This document shows positions 1 through 8,044 of a DNA stretch of 64,000 bases, piece after piece. The number at the start of each line of letters is the position of its first letter. Within the stretch, counting starts at the first letter, position 1. This DNA comes from Parvularcula sp039822105 (GTDB lineage Bacteria > Pseudomonadota > Alphaproteobacteria > Caulobacterales > Parvularculaceae): the NCBI GenBank assembly GCA_039822105.1, contig JBCBMW010000012.1, forward strand, positions 1 through 64,000. The letters are read 5' to 3'. The notes beneath the pieces are model-generated. The model saw only the letters and a list, made by a program, of their open reading frames with translations, was not told where the DNA came from and made no database searches. The position numbers and the translations under genes were made by a program.

Positions 1-392
1 GTGAGAACGTAGTTCTTGAACAACTGCTCGCCGATTGCGTTGCCGTAAGCCAACCATGTTGCCTCAGGCGAGGCTGTTGGACCAAGATTCAACGAACGCT
101 GAATGTCCGACAGATTGACCTTCTTCGGTCCCATACGCTTGTAGCTTGCCGCTGCGACCTGCTCTTGCTGGTCGATGCCCGTAAAGGCCGCGGCAGCCGT
201 CGACGTCGGATCACGATCCGAGATCAGATCATCAAGCGCCTGCGCCGAGACAACCGAGGGGTTGTCGCCTCGATAGCCAGCGCGATCGATGGAGATCGCG
301 CCAGCGGATTGCTCTCCGAACAGATTGATATTCAGGTTGACGCGCTCAACGATACCGCTGGCAACGTGCTCCTCATTCACGATAAAAGGCAT
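1..392 (-). CDS. Probable major capsid protein, N-terminal part
   Basis: About 130 N-terminal residues of a gene that runs off the left edge. The ATG is preceded by AGGAGA at good spacing. Order gives the role: it directly follows the scaffold-like gene at the end of a terminase, portal, minor head, scaffold series. The visible protein begins MPFIVNEEHVASG and contains the segment QQEQVAAASYKRMGPKKV. I did not match it to a specific capsid fold, so the name rests mainly on position. Confidence 0.6.
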   Translation of the reverse strand, partial: MPFIVNEEHVASGIVERVNLNINLFGEQSAGAISIDRAGYRGDNPSVVSAQALDDLISDRDPTSTAAAAFTGIDQQEQVAAASYKRMGPKKVNLSDIQRSLNLGPTASPEATWLAYGNAIGEQLFKNYVL

Positions 393-462
393 GATCTATC
401 TCCTGTTGCCTTTGTGGTTGGGGAAATTGCCAGCAATGGGGGCCGCCCCCCTGGCTTCTTGG

Positions 463-1251
463 TTAGCCTCGGCGTTGCGTGAGCTGATTGAACTCTGCCT
501 GGCCGTGTAGGGAGATGAAGGCCGCCTTCTCCTCCAACGTCATTTGGTTTGGGTCCTTCGCTTTACGGACAGCGTCCGAGATGGAAGGCGCGCCTCCGCC
601 CTTTTTGTCCGATGACGGCTTAAAGAGGCTCTTGTATTTCTCCTTGAAACGCTCGACCAAGTGATCAAGGGTCTCTGGTCCGTCTGCGGAGTATGCTGGT
701 TGCATGTCCTCACCGAGGACAGCGAACTTCATGCTCGCGTCACCCTGAAGCTCGCCCTTCACGAACGTTCGCATCAGTTGAGGCAACGCGGCAACACCCT
801 CATCGGTCGCGCCGTGCTTGACCAAAAGTGCCTTGATTGTGCCCTCGTAGAGGTTCTTCTCGACACCTCGATTGAGCAGATCAATACGCTGATCTTTCTC
901 GCCGAGGACCTTGGCATGCTCCGCCTTGATGGCGTCGATCTGGCGCTGCGCTGCGCCGTCATCGCCGCTGGCCTCAGCCAAGCGTTTGGTCACGAGATCC
1001 GCCAAAGCGGTCGGTTCGGCGTCCTCTTCGCCGATGACTGACTTGAGCGCACCAACCGCGTTCGTCAGAACACTGTGCTTAGCCTGAAGATCCTTCTTCT
1101 CGGCAAGGAGTGTTTGCGCGTTCTTGGCCAGGCCGTCCACGCCGTTTGCGTGAAGGGTGTAGACGCCATCTTTGGGCTCATAGGCCGCAACAAAGCCGGC
1201 AGGGATTTGGCTCTTGTCCGAGACCGTCTCGGGCAGATGAATATCAGGCAT
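463..1251 (-). CDS. Phage scaffold-like protein
   Basis: A 262-residue acidic protein rich in charged heptad-like sequence, including the stretch LLAEKKDLQAKHSVL, with probable coiled coils through the middle third. Scaffold proteins of this kind guide procapsid assembly and leave the mature head. The chosen ATG (MPDIHLPETV) has GGAGAA 4 nt upstream; a longer reading from 1299 has no such signal. It lies just upstream of the capsid gene and downstream of the minor head gene, the normal scaffold position. No protease catalytic motif was seen. Confidence 0.6.
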   Translation of the reverse strand: MPDIHLPETVSDKSQIPAGFVAAYEPKDGVYTLHANGVDGLAKNAQTLLAEKKDLQAKHSVLTNAVGALKSVIGEEDAEPTALADLVTKRLAEASGDDGAAQRQIDAIKAEHAKVLGEKDQRIDLLNRGVEKNLYEGTIKALLVKHGATDEGVAALPQLMRTFVKGELQGDASMKFAVLGEDMQPAYSADGPETLDHLVERFKEKYKSLFKPSSDKKGGGAPSISDAVRKAKDPNQMTLEEKAAFISLHGQAEFNQLTQRRG

Positions 1252-1362
1252 GGGTTCTCCGTTGCTGCTCCTGCAGCATGACGCCGGACCGTCCGGCAAA
1301 GCTCATTGAAATGCGGCGACGCGCCGGGTCATACGTGCCCGCGGGTTCAATCGCCGTTCGCG

Positions 1363-1575
1363 TTAGTCGTGAATAATTCCGTATTCGTCACAAAGAAGGG
1401 CTTTATCCGCGCGCCCGTTTTCGGCGCACCACCCGCATTTGAGATAGGTCAGGTCCGACGTCGTTGCGTCGGATATGTAGAACTTGCCCGCAATTAGCTG
1501 GCCCTCGATGCTCGGCACCTCGATGAGGATGCGCGAACCAGGCCTGCCGTTGTCTGTGCAGTAGCGGCAGAACAA
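1363..1575 (-). CDS. Small four-cysteine phage protein
   Basis: A 70-residue ORF with two CxxC pairs, FCRYC at the N-terminus and CGWC near residue 48, which could form a zinc ribbon. The reading starts at TTG after GAGGG, so the start is less certain than for neighbours. It fills the gap between the minor head gene and the scaffold gene on the same strand. Function unknown. Confidence 0.45.
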   Translation of the reverse strand: MFCRYCTDNGRPGSRILIEVPSIEGQLIAGKFYISDATTSDLTYLKCGWCAENGRADKALLCDEYGIIHD

Positions 1576-1607
1576 TTTGCCCTCAGACAGGTATGCGCGC
1601 GGCGTTC

Positions 1608-2645
1608 CTACAGTCCCAACTCCTCAAGGGACACCACTCGGCCCCTGTCATCGATCATGTCCCGCCAGGACAACGCCCCGTCTCGAAACGCTTGTGCCCG
1701 TGTCGGACCGACAAGGTTATCTTGGAACGCAGAACCCCGACTTGCAAACCATTCCTCGCCGTCAACGGTCGCTGGCACGTTCTGGTTCAATCCCTCCTCA
1801 TTCCGGACAATTCGAACGCCGCGTCGCCTCAGCTGAGCGGCATTTCGAGTGAGCGGTATCCGCACCGACCGGCAGTTTGGATGGGCGGGTGGGCGAATAC
1901 CTTCGCCTAAATCGAAAATCTGACCATCAAGACCAAGGCACGTGACGGAGGTGCGGCTATCTAAAGCCGAAACCCACTGCTCGTGGGCTATAACGTCGGC
2001 GTTGGCCTCATAAGTGCGCAGCCTGGCCGCGTCAGTAACGTGGGTAACAACCGTCCTTGTCAGCGTCTCGGCGGAACGGTTGGCCTTGATAAACGGAGAG
2101 CGGTTGAACTCCTCACTGCCAATGATGCGGTTTCGGATCCTTGAGATGGGCTCCCCTTCGAGGATCCCGATACGAAGCTGCGCGTTGGTCCGTTCAGTCA
2201 GCCGATCCGCCCACTGATCGACATATTCGCGCAAGTAGTAGGCGCCACCTTCGTTGACGTTGATCGGAAATGGATCGCCGACCGCAGCTTGCCGGATCAC
2301 TGCCGCTGTTGGGACAACCCAGTTCACCGAAACAGGCACCGTCCGAGCCAGACTGCCCGCCACCCATTCGGCCTCCGCCTGGGCTATGGCAAACGACCGC
2401 CCCTCAAGAGCCTCGAAGAACGCATCCTTCCCTGAACTGACTATGTCCCGGACCGCTCGAAGCTGCTGTTGTGCCCTTCTGCTCGTAAACGTGTTGGCGG
2501 AACCAATCTCTTCCAGCCGATCAACCAGATCCCGTTCTGTTGCCCTGAGCAGCCGGCGGATCCTGCGCCATTCGTCGTTTTTGACGCCCTCAAGCCTTAT
2601 GGCGCGCTCAAGAAAAGCGCTCGCTATATCGTCTCCGACACCCAC
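1608..2645 (-). CDS. Phage minor head protein, Mu F / SPP1 gp7 type
   Basis: A 345-residue protein whose C-terminal half carries the minor-head-domain pattern: a helical segment (LRIGILEGEPISRI), then WVSALDSRTSVTCLGLDG and the HPNCRS motif around residue 255. Proteins of this family sit at the portal and take part in head morphogenesis or DNA ejection. The N-terminal half is helical and charged. It follows the portal gene after about 10 bp in the same operon. Confidence 0.85.
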   Translation of the reverse strand: MGVGDDIASAFLERAIRLEGVKNDEWRRIRRLLRATERDLVDRLEEIGSANTFTSRRAQQQLRAVRDIVSSGKDAFFEALEGRSFAIAQAEAEWVAGSLARTVPVSVNWVVPTAAVIRQAAVGDPFPINVNEGGAYYLREYVDQWADRLTERTNAQLRIGILEGEPISRIRNRIIGSEEFNRSPFIKANRSAETLTRTVVTHVTDAARLRTYEANADVIAHEQWVSALDSRTSVTCLGLDGQIFDLGEGIRPPAHPNCRSVRIPLTRNAAQLRRRGVRIVRNEEGLNQNVPATVDGEEWFASRGSAFQDNLVGPTRAQAFRDGALSWRDMIDDRGRVVSLEELGL

Positions 2646-2656
2646 GAATGCGCCGC

Positions 2657-4087
2657 TTACTGTTCACCGAAGCCATCTGGATCAGCCAGTTGCTCTCGCG
2701 CCCTCAAGGCTTCCACTTCCGGATCGATATCCTGGCTCAGGAAGCCAATGCGCTTGGCCTCCCGAACGAAGGTTTCTGTCGTGATGGCACCGGCGGCGAC
2801 GGCGGCTTTCAGGCCCTCGATTGCCACCCGGTCAGATGTGCCAAGACCAAAATCTCTGTTGAGCAGCAAACGGCCAGGGGTCGCTTGATTGAGCCACTCA
2901 GCGTAAAATGAGAGCCCCTCGTTCATGCACTTTTCGATGTCGAAAGAGACCACTTGAAGCGGACTCATGTTCTCAACACGGTCGATTTCTTCGGCGGTGG
3001 CTGTCTGCCCAGTGCTGGCCTTCACGCGAAGCTCAAGGGCTTCAATCTCCGCCTCAGCCACAATGCGGTCCAAACGGCGCTCAGAGACTGTCGAGAGAGC
3101 GGGGTCTGGCGAGACGTAGGTCAGGTTGGCGTCAGCGCTCGAGTGCTGCCACATGATGCCCGGCCCAAACACCCGTTCAGGCTCTTGATCTTCGCCATCT
3201 TCGCCTACCGTAGGCGGATCAACCTCTACGCCCTTTTCGTAGAGAATCGGAAAGCTCGTTTTGGTGACAATATTGCTGTACTCGGACGATGCTCGCCAAT
3301 GCTCGAGGTTTTTTTGGGCCACACCCTCAAGGGTGGGAATTCCGACCAAATGACCTTCTCGCGTGGCGTAGACGATGCCCATCGGCAGGTACGGGCCGAA
3401 CTCAAATGGCCCCGTTTCTATGATTTCGCTGACACCATCTCTGCAGCGGTACCGGGTCCAGTAACCCGCTAACAACTCTCCGTCTGGACCCAGCTGCTCC
3501 GCAATCACCTCGTGGATCAACTCTTCGCCGGCATCCAACTCAGTTTTGCCGTCGCCTTCCGGGAGCACCCACCTGGCCTCAACAAAGCGCGCCCGACCAG
3601 CGACTGTAGCGACACGCGCGTCAACGAGATTCTCCGGCGGTATGCGAACCCAGTACGGCCGCCGGTTCTCGGCTTGCTGCTGGAGAATGTTCTCACCCGC
3701 TCCATCCTGCGAGAACTCGCAGAACAACAAGGCCCAGCCTTTCGTGAGAACGTCCTTGGCGAGACCCCGCGCAAAGTCTTCAACGGTGCTGCCGTTCATG
3801 TCGATGTTGTCGAGAACCTCAGGATCAAGATTAACGTTCGTACGATCAATCGGTTTCCGAAAGAGGTGTCCAAGGATCGATTTGGTGATCTTGCGATAGA
3901 GATTGGTCAGAAACGTGCTGTTGAGCCGATAGCTGTACTCGTCGTTCGTTTCGTATGCGAACTGAGGCAGATAGGTTTTGCCAGCAGCACGCATGGCGTA
4001 GACACCGCCCATAAGGGCCGTGCTGTCCTGCCAGAACTGATCCATCTGCTGACGAAATGACCCACGTGTCGCAATGTTAGCGGGCAT
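2657..4087 (-). CDS. Phage portal protein, DUF4055 type
   Basis: A 476-residue portal protein, the dodecameric ring at one head vertex through which DNA is packaged and ejected. The N-terminal region (YLPQFAYETNDEYSYRL, then FLTNLYRKITKSILGHLF) and the overall length resemble DUF4055 portal-like proteins of siphoviruses. Its start overlaps the large terminase stop by 11 bp, and the minor head gene follows. Assignment rests on remembered family features and gene order. Confidence 0.85.
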   Translation of the reverse strand: MPANIATRGSFRQQMDQFWQDSTALMGGVYAMRAAGKTYLPQFAYETNDEYSYRLNSTFLTNLYRKITKSILGHLFRKPIDRTNVNLDPEVLDNIDMNGSTVEDFARGLAKDVLTKGWALLFCEFSQDGAGENILQQQAENRRPYWVRIPPENLVDARVATVAGRARFVEARWVLPEGDGKTELDAGEELIHEVIAEQLGPDGELLAGYWTRYRCRDGVSEIIETGPFEFGPYLPMGIVYATREGHLVGIPTLEGVAQKNLEHWRASSEYSNIVTKTSFPILYEKGVEVDPPTVGEDGEDQEPERVFGPGIMWQHSSADANLTYVSPDPALSTVSERRLDRIVAEAEIEALELRVKASTGQTATAEEIDRVENMSPLQVVSFDIEKCMNEGLSFYAEWLNQATPGRLLLNRDFGLGTSDRVAIEGLKAAVAAGAITTETFVREAKRIGFLSQDIDPEVEALRAREQLADPDGFGEQ

Positions 4088-5294
4088 GTCTCACCCCCGC
4101 TCCGCCGCGCACCGATCGCCTCCCCGACTTCCTGCGCAGCTTTTCAACTGAGTACCTTAGAGCGTCGATCACGTGGTTTTTCTTGTCCTCAAGCAACGGC
4201 GTGACCTCGTCTGTCCGGGGGTCCACCTTGTACGAATAGAACGCCAACTCATCGATCGTGTGTTTGCATCGCGGGTGCACCACGATGTCGTAGTCTTTGA
4301 GGAAGTTGACACCCTCCTCGACCGATCCTGGGCCTTTGCGAGCGGGTTCGATCTTGAACCCCTGATCCTTCATGTGATCGATGGTCTCGGGCCTCGCGGA
4401 GTCCGCGATGATCTTCCATTGGCGCGCTTGTTCGACTTGATCGAACAGCGCCGGCGTATCGACGATTTTGCAGCCGACTTTGTAGGCCTCTTGATCGACG
4501 AACAGTGTCTGTCCCTGCACGAAAGACCGCACCAAAACGGTTGGGTCGTTGGAGAAGCCCCAGTCGGCACCCAGCAGAAAGACGACCCCGCCGGGTGTCT
4601 CAAACTCCTCTTCGCGGTAGTTCCGGAAGACGCGGGCCTCAGAGTTCTTGCGGAACTTCCCGCACCACACGTGGGCGTACTTGTCAGGATCTCGCCGGCG
4701 GTCGCGCTCCATGTCGAGCCGCAGATCTTCCGGAAACCAAGGATTGTCCCAGTAGTTGGCCACCACATGGGCGATCCGCTCGGGCTGCTCTTCAAGAAGC
4801 TCCCGCTTGAGCCTTTCTATCGGGTCATCGTGACCGCGCGGGTTCCAACTCGCCGCGAAGACCGAGCCAGCCTCCCTGATCGTGGGAATGAGCAGATCAA
4901 GACTTGTTTGGCTAGCGCGCTGTGCTTCGTCCCACCAAACGTAGTCAAGGCCCTCAAAGGATTTCACCGATTCAGCGGTATGGTTCTGCATACCGATGAA
5001 GTTGATTTCACCGCCGCCGGGCGTTTTGATCCAGTCCCTCTTAAACTGAAAACCGCCGAGCCTGAGCCTCGTGACCGCGTTTTCGATCAGCCTCTTGGAG
5101 CTGCTTTTGATCGACTTCTGAACTTCGCGAACGCCCAGTCCCTGAAAGCCGGGCCTTTGCGCCGCAGTGATGGCGATATCCTGAGCCTCAAACCAGCTCT
5201 TTCCAGAACCTCGCCCGCCCTCAATGAACTTATACCGTACAGGATCAAGAAGCGGGTCGAAAACCTCCGCATAGTCCGCATAGACCTCTGTCAT
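4077..5294 (-). CDS. Terminase large subunit, PBSX family
   Basis: A 405-residue DNA-packaging motor. The ATPase domain shows Walker A GGRGSGKS near residue 27 and a Walker B-like segment (DYVWWDEAQ) near residue 115. The C-terminal half (LLGADWGFSNDPTVLV and downstream acidic residues) matches the RNase H-like nuclease domain that cuts the concatemer. It follows the small terminase gene after a 6-bp gap and overlaps the portal gene. Length and motifs are complete. Confidence 0.95.
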   Translation of the reverse strand: MTEVYADYAEVFDPLLDPVRYKFIEGGRGSGKSWFEAQDIAITAAQRPGFQGLGVREVQKSIKSSSKRLIENAVTRLRLGGFQFKRDWIKTPGGGEINFIGMQNHTAESVKSFEGLDYVWWDEAQRASQTSLDLLIPTIREAGSVFAASWNPRGHDDPIERLKRELLEEQPERIAHVVANYWDNPWFPEDLRLDMERDRRRDPDKYAHVWCGKFRKNSEARVFRNYREEEFETPGGVVFLLGADWGFSNDPTVLVRSFVQGQTLFVDQEAYKVGCKIVDTPALFDQVEQARQWKIIADSARPETIDHMKDQGFKIEPARKGPGSVEEGVNFLKDYDIVVHPRCKHTIDELAFYSYKVDPRTDEVTPLLEDKKNHVIDALRYSVEKLRRKSGRRSVRGGAGVRHAR

Positions 5295-5300
5295 GCACGA

Positions 5301-5846
5301 TTATGCTGACGCCTCATCGGCGGAAGGCTGAGTTTCCGTTGACGAATTAGCAGGAACTGCTCTTCGAACAATCCGCTGGGTCTGAACTTCGATCGGTCCA
5401 CCATCGTTGCCGGTGTGCTCGTGGCTCTGCTTGGACTTCCAGTTTTTGGGCTGGCGGTTGGTCAACCAGTTCATCGCGGCGCCGACATCAGCCGGTACAT
5501 GCTCTTTGTAGCCCGCATAGACTGGCGCCTTCGCACCCTGCGGCATGAAAATCTTCACTGCCCCGTGCTCGTACCCCACAGCTCGTTGAAAGAGTGATCG
5601 AACAACACGTTCGTCTGCGTGTTCTTTGCCGCGCGTGACTGCCTCGCAGAACGGAGCGTACTGATTACGCCACCTGTAGATTGTCGAGACGTGAACTTCA
5701 AAGAAATCAGCCAGCTCCTGGTCCGTCGCCCCTAGCTCGCAGAGCTTGGCCGCCTGCTGAGGGTGCGTGTCCGGATCGTACTTGCTCCACTCACCTGCAC
5801 CGTTGCCCTCGGTGAATTGTCCCGTTTCCGGGTCCCGATCAGTCAC
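5301..5846 (-). CDS. Terminase small subunit
   Basis: A 181-residue DNA-recognition subunit of the packaging terminase. Residues about 35-60 form a helix-turn-helix (TDQELADFFEVHVSTIYRWR), followed by the conserved FCEAVTRGKEHAD segment common in small terminases of this type. The C-terminal tail is polar and likely binds the large subunit. It lies immediately upstream of the large subunit gene. Confidence 0.85.
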   Translation of the reverse strand: MTDRDPETGQFTEGNGAGEWSKYDPDTHPQQAAKLCELGATDQELADFFEVHVSTIYRWRNQYAPFCEAVTRGKEHADERVVRSLFQRAVGYEHGAVKIFMPQGAKAPVYAGYKEHVPADVGAAMNWLTNRQPKNWKSKQSHEHTGNDGGPIEVQTQRIVRRAVPANSSTETQPSADEASA

Positions 5847-5850
5847 TGCG

Positions 5851-6321
5851 CTACTCCATCATTGCCTTACGGAGAGCGCGAAACTCCAGATCGTTCCGGG
5901 AAACCTTATGGACGGTTCCGCCACTTTCCTGATCCAACTCTATCGCGATGCGAACAGCATCCTCCGCCGTCGCGCCGGCCAGCATCGCTCCCATTGCAAA
6001 CCGCTGACCACTCCCTTCAGCATGAGGAGTAGACACCTCGAACGGGATCAGCCGCTTTTCGAAGACAAAGCACTCGCCTTGGGGATTGATCATCAAACCC
6101 CCGACGTTTTCCGTTTGGAGGTTCGGCGGCTCACCGGAAGACGGATCCAGATTGCTGGCCTTGATCCACCTCACAGCCTGCTCAACTGCTTCTCGATCAC
6201 CGGCGATGCCGTAGAGGCATCCGTTGTGCTCAAAGACCTTGGGACCGTTCTCGTAAATGAAAGAACCGCTGCCCTGGCTGTCTGAGGCAAGGGTTGTTCC
6301 GTCCCAGGCGATAGTGGTCAT
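5851..6321 (-). CDS. Ntn-hydrolase (HslV/proteasome-like) phage protein
   Basis: A 156-residue protein beginning MTTIAWDG. Removing Met would expose Thr at the N-terminus, as in HslV, and a glycine-rich segment (CLYGIAGDREAVEQAV) sits where the proteasome-fold core lies. The ATG is preceded by AAGGTG; a longer reading to 6378 would run into the tRNA gene and is rejected. It lies between the tRNA and the small terminase gene. An N-terminal nucleophile hydrolase fold is likely; substrate and any ATPase partner are unknown. Confidence 0.7.
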   Translation of the reverse strand: MTTIAWDGTTLASDSQGSGSFIYENGPKVFEHNGCLYGIAGDREAVEQAVRWIKASNLDPSSGEPPNLQTENVGGLMINPQGECFVFEKRLIPFEVSTPHAEGSGQRFAMGAMLAGATAEDAVRIAIELDQESGGTVHKVSRNDLEFRALRKAMME

Positions 6322-6345
6322 CAGCGCACCTTTGAGTGTTGGAGT

Positions 6346-6420
6346 TGGGAGCGGGAGCGGGACTCGAACCCGCGACATCCTGGTTATGAGCCAAGTGAGC
6401 TACCACTGCTCTATCCCGCT
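6346..6420 (-). tRNA. tRNA-Met (CAU), initiator-like D arm
   Basis: A full 75-nt cloverleaf. The acceptor stem AGCGGGA pairs perfectly with TCCCGCT, the D stem is GAGC/GCTC, the anticodon loop CTCATAA gives CAU, and the T arm is GCGGG-TTCGAGT-CCCGC; CCA is encoded. The D arm has the GAGC..GCTC polarity seen in initiator tRNAs, and the loop is flanked by GG and CC. However, position 1 pairs with 72 (A-U), unlike a bacterial initiator, and the discriminator is C. It could act as initiator-like, elongator Met, or Ile2 after lysidine modification. It lies 26 nt after the structured RNA. Confidence 0.93.
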
Positions 6421-6446
6421 AGAAAAATCCTGGAAATGAAAGTGAA

Positions 6447-6825
6447 GACCAACCCGTACACTCGTGTGCAGAGGGGCTGGCCGTGTTTGAAGTTTGGAAA
6501 CTTTAGGGCTCGGCTTAGGCTTGGATGCATCAGCACCCATCTTCAGTCCGTGCACTGGACCTACTTTCACGGTGATCTGCCTTGCGGCTTACGGGGCTCC
6601 CACCCTCTATGGCTTCCTGTTCAGCCCTTGCATGTCACCAAGCCTGGTCCCCCGGAAGGGAGTCTCTCTTGATTTCCTCCGAGCCCATCGGGAACTACGG
6701 TTACACCTAACGGCTTAGCCTCGCTCACGAATTCTGTGGAGAACGCTTTCGCACTAACCCTCAAAGTGCCGTTAAGGACTTACCTTTGAGAGCGTGTCGC
6801 TGCCGGACCGGGAACTGGCCCGATC
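6447..6825 (-). ncRNA. Structured RNA resembling 23S rRNA domain I
   Basis: No protein-coding signal is seen on the minus strand here, but many helices are: 6806-6825 (7 bp), 6758-6766 with 6784-6792 (9 bp), 6579-6588 (GCC-GCAA-GGC), 6545-6561, 6522-6539 (7 bp, TGAT loop), 6490-6503, and 6447-6455 with 6474-6482 (9 bp). Between 6759 and 6505, blocks read in order like alphaproteobacterial 23S domain I: GGTTAGTGCGAAAGCGTTC (5' end), TAAGCCGT, TTCCCGATGGG, CGGAGGAAATCAA then GAGACTCC, GGACCAGGC, ATAGAGGGTGGGAGCCCCGT, and CTGAAGATGGG then CCAAGCCTAAG. The rest of 23S is absent. The homology was judged from memory. A conserved phage RNA, a captured rrn remnant or a ribosome-assembly decoy are all possible. 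Confidence 0.6.
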
Positions 6826-6916
6826 GCCGTCACAGCAAAGACTTCATGCTTTCTCGTTTCTGGTACGGCGTGATTTGGGAGGTGTTGTCAAGGAGAGAAC
6901 ACGGCGAACTGCTATC

Positions 6917-7276
6917 TTAAGCCAACATTTGTTGCCTTGCCAGACGAGCCCTCTTGGCCGCGGGGCTGTCAAAATCCGCCCACATCTCCTCTCCGCCGGT
7001 CAGGTCATCGACACGTATGGCCCCCGCACGTATCAATAGATCCCGGATTTCATCTTCATCCATGCCGTGTAGCAACGACTTCAAATGCTTTAGAGAGCGG
7101 GAAGGGTAAGGGTCGGTTCGTAGGGCGGCGTTGACCACTCTTAGAGCCTTGATCAACCTGCCGTGCTCAAGTTCATACTTCCGCGCCGCGATGCGATAGC
7201 TGAGCAATGCGCTAACGCTTGCAGCCGCAACCGCCGATATCCCTGCAACAACGGCCACGACTACCGCCGATTCCAT
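6917..7276 (-). CDS. Small membrane-anchored phage protein
   Basis: A 119-residue protein with one N-terminal hydrophobic segment (residues about 4-27, AVVVAVVAGISAVAAASVSA), then a basic helical cytoplasmic part and an acidic middle (HGMDEDEIRDLL). GAGAGG precedes the ATG. It lies downstream of the NusG-like gene and upstream of the structured RNA. No family recognised. A spanin or holin role is possible but not supported by anything specific. Confidence 0.5.
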   Translation of the reverse strand: MESAVVVAVVAGISAVAAASVSALLSYRIAARKYELEHGRLIKALRVVNAALRTDPYPSRSLKHLKSLLHGMDEDEIRDLLIRAGAIRVDDLTGGEEMWADFDSPAAKRARLARQQMLA

Positions 7277-7349
7277 TGAACCATGCCTCTCGCTTCTGGG
7301 CGTAACCTTTACAGGAAATTGGCCGCTGACAAACAGCTAGAAGCTGAAG

Positions 7350-8003
7350 TTATCGCTGCACAATTGAGAGTGCGTGCTGGTTCGTGGTGACGATGTGCGC
7401 GCCCCCAAAGAACGATTCCATCAACCGTATCTTGATGTTGTCGCGCTCCTTGTTCGGGTCGATTTCTGTGATGACGGCGTGGAGCGCACGACCAGCGATG
7501 TCCTGGACCACCTCGTCACCGACCTGGAAGGGAAGCTCCTTCGGCAAGGGTTTTCCAAGGTTCACAAGCCGAAGATAATGCTTGAACAGCGCCATGCTGG
7601 GTTCATCGATGACGATCTGCTTCTCGGTGATGGGCACGTGCTCGACGAAGCCCTCATCCCTGACAAACCCGAAAAACTTGTCGCGAGCGTCGGCCGGGTA
7701 GCGAGTGTTCAGCATCCCGATAAAGCAGGCAGACGGCATGATTGGGTCAAACCGCTTAGCGGTCCGGTCCATTGGCCAAAACGCAGCATGCCCGCAATCC
7801 TGCGCTGCCCAGAGCATCTGGCCAATGTGCTGATGCGATATGCGCGCAAGGACCCAGTGAACAGTGAGCCCATCATCCGTGAAGGCCCGAGGCAACTCCT
7901 GCTCCCGAACCAGGGAAGCGGCGCGCACCCCGCGCACTTGCAGACCGTCCGGAACGGCGGATTCTTCACGACGCTGGCGTGATCGGCGCTGGTGACTTCC
8001 CAT
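7350..8003 (-). CDS. NusG-like transcription factor
   Basis: A 217-residue protein with a NusG layout. An NGN-like domain (LTVHWVLARISHQHI, later CFIGMLN and FFGFVRDEGF) is followed by a C-terminal KOW-like domain beginning FQVGDEVVQDIAG and ending with SFFGGAHIVTTNQHALSIV, which parallels the NusG pattern of FG followed by a final hydrophobic strand. GAGAGG lies about 7 nt before the ATG. NusG paralogs such as RfaH modify RNA polymerase for processive transcription. Its place between replication genes and the late structural operon suggests late-gene antitermination, which is inference. Confidence 0.75.
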   Translation of the reverse strand: MGSHQRRSRQRREESAVPDGLQVRGVRAASLVREQELPRAFTDDGLTVHWVLARISHQHIGQMLWAAQDCGHAAFWPMDRTAKRFDPIMPSACFIGMLNTRYPADARDKFFGFVRDEGFVEHVPITEKQIVIDEPSMALFKHYLRLVNLGKPLPKELPFQVGDEVVQDIAGRALHAVITEIDPNKERDNIKIRLMESFFGGAHIVTTNQHALSIVQR

Positions 8004-8044
8004 TATAGACCTCTCATGGGTTAGCGGGTGGCGAGGAGTGCGGA

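Noticed and set aside
4173..5309. 378-codon plus-strand ORF opposite the terminase gene
   Set aside because: Shadow of the large terminase gene; the minus strand carries the Walker motifs.
6322..6378. Longer N-terminus of the Ntn-hydrolase-like gene
   Set aside because: The extra codons overlap the tRNA 3' end and lack a ribosome-binding site; ATG 6321 has AAGGTG upstream.
6436..6718. Two plus-strand ORFs of 74-78 codons
   Set aside because: They are antisense to the structured RNA, lack ribosome-binding sites and read as low-complexity basic sequence, as expected from the complement of a GC-rich structured RNA.
6447..6825. RNase P RNA or tmRNA as identity of the structured RNA
   Set aside because: GAGGAAA and CACAGAA occur but in the wrong order for RNase P, and no tag reading frame or tmRNA acceptor pairing was found. 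The 23S domain I blocks fit better.
6447..6825. GOLLD or ROOL large phage RNA
   Set aside because: Phage location beside a tRNA fits, but I cannot recall their consensus well enough to claim a match. An Rfam search is needed; the 23S-like blocks argue against it.
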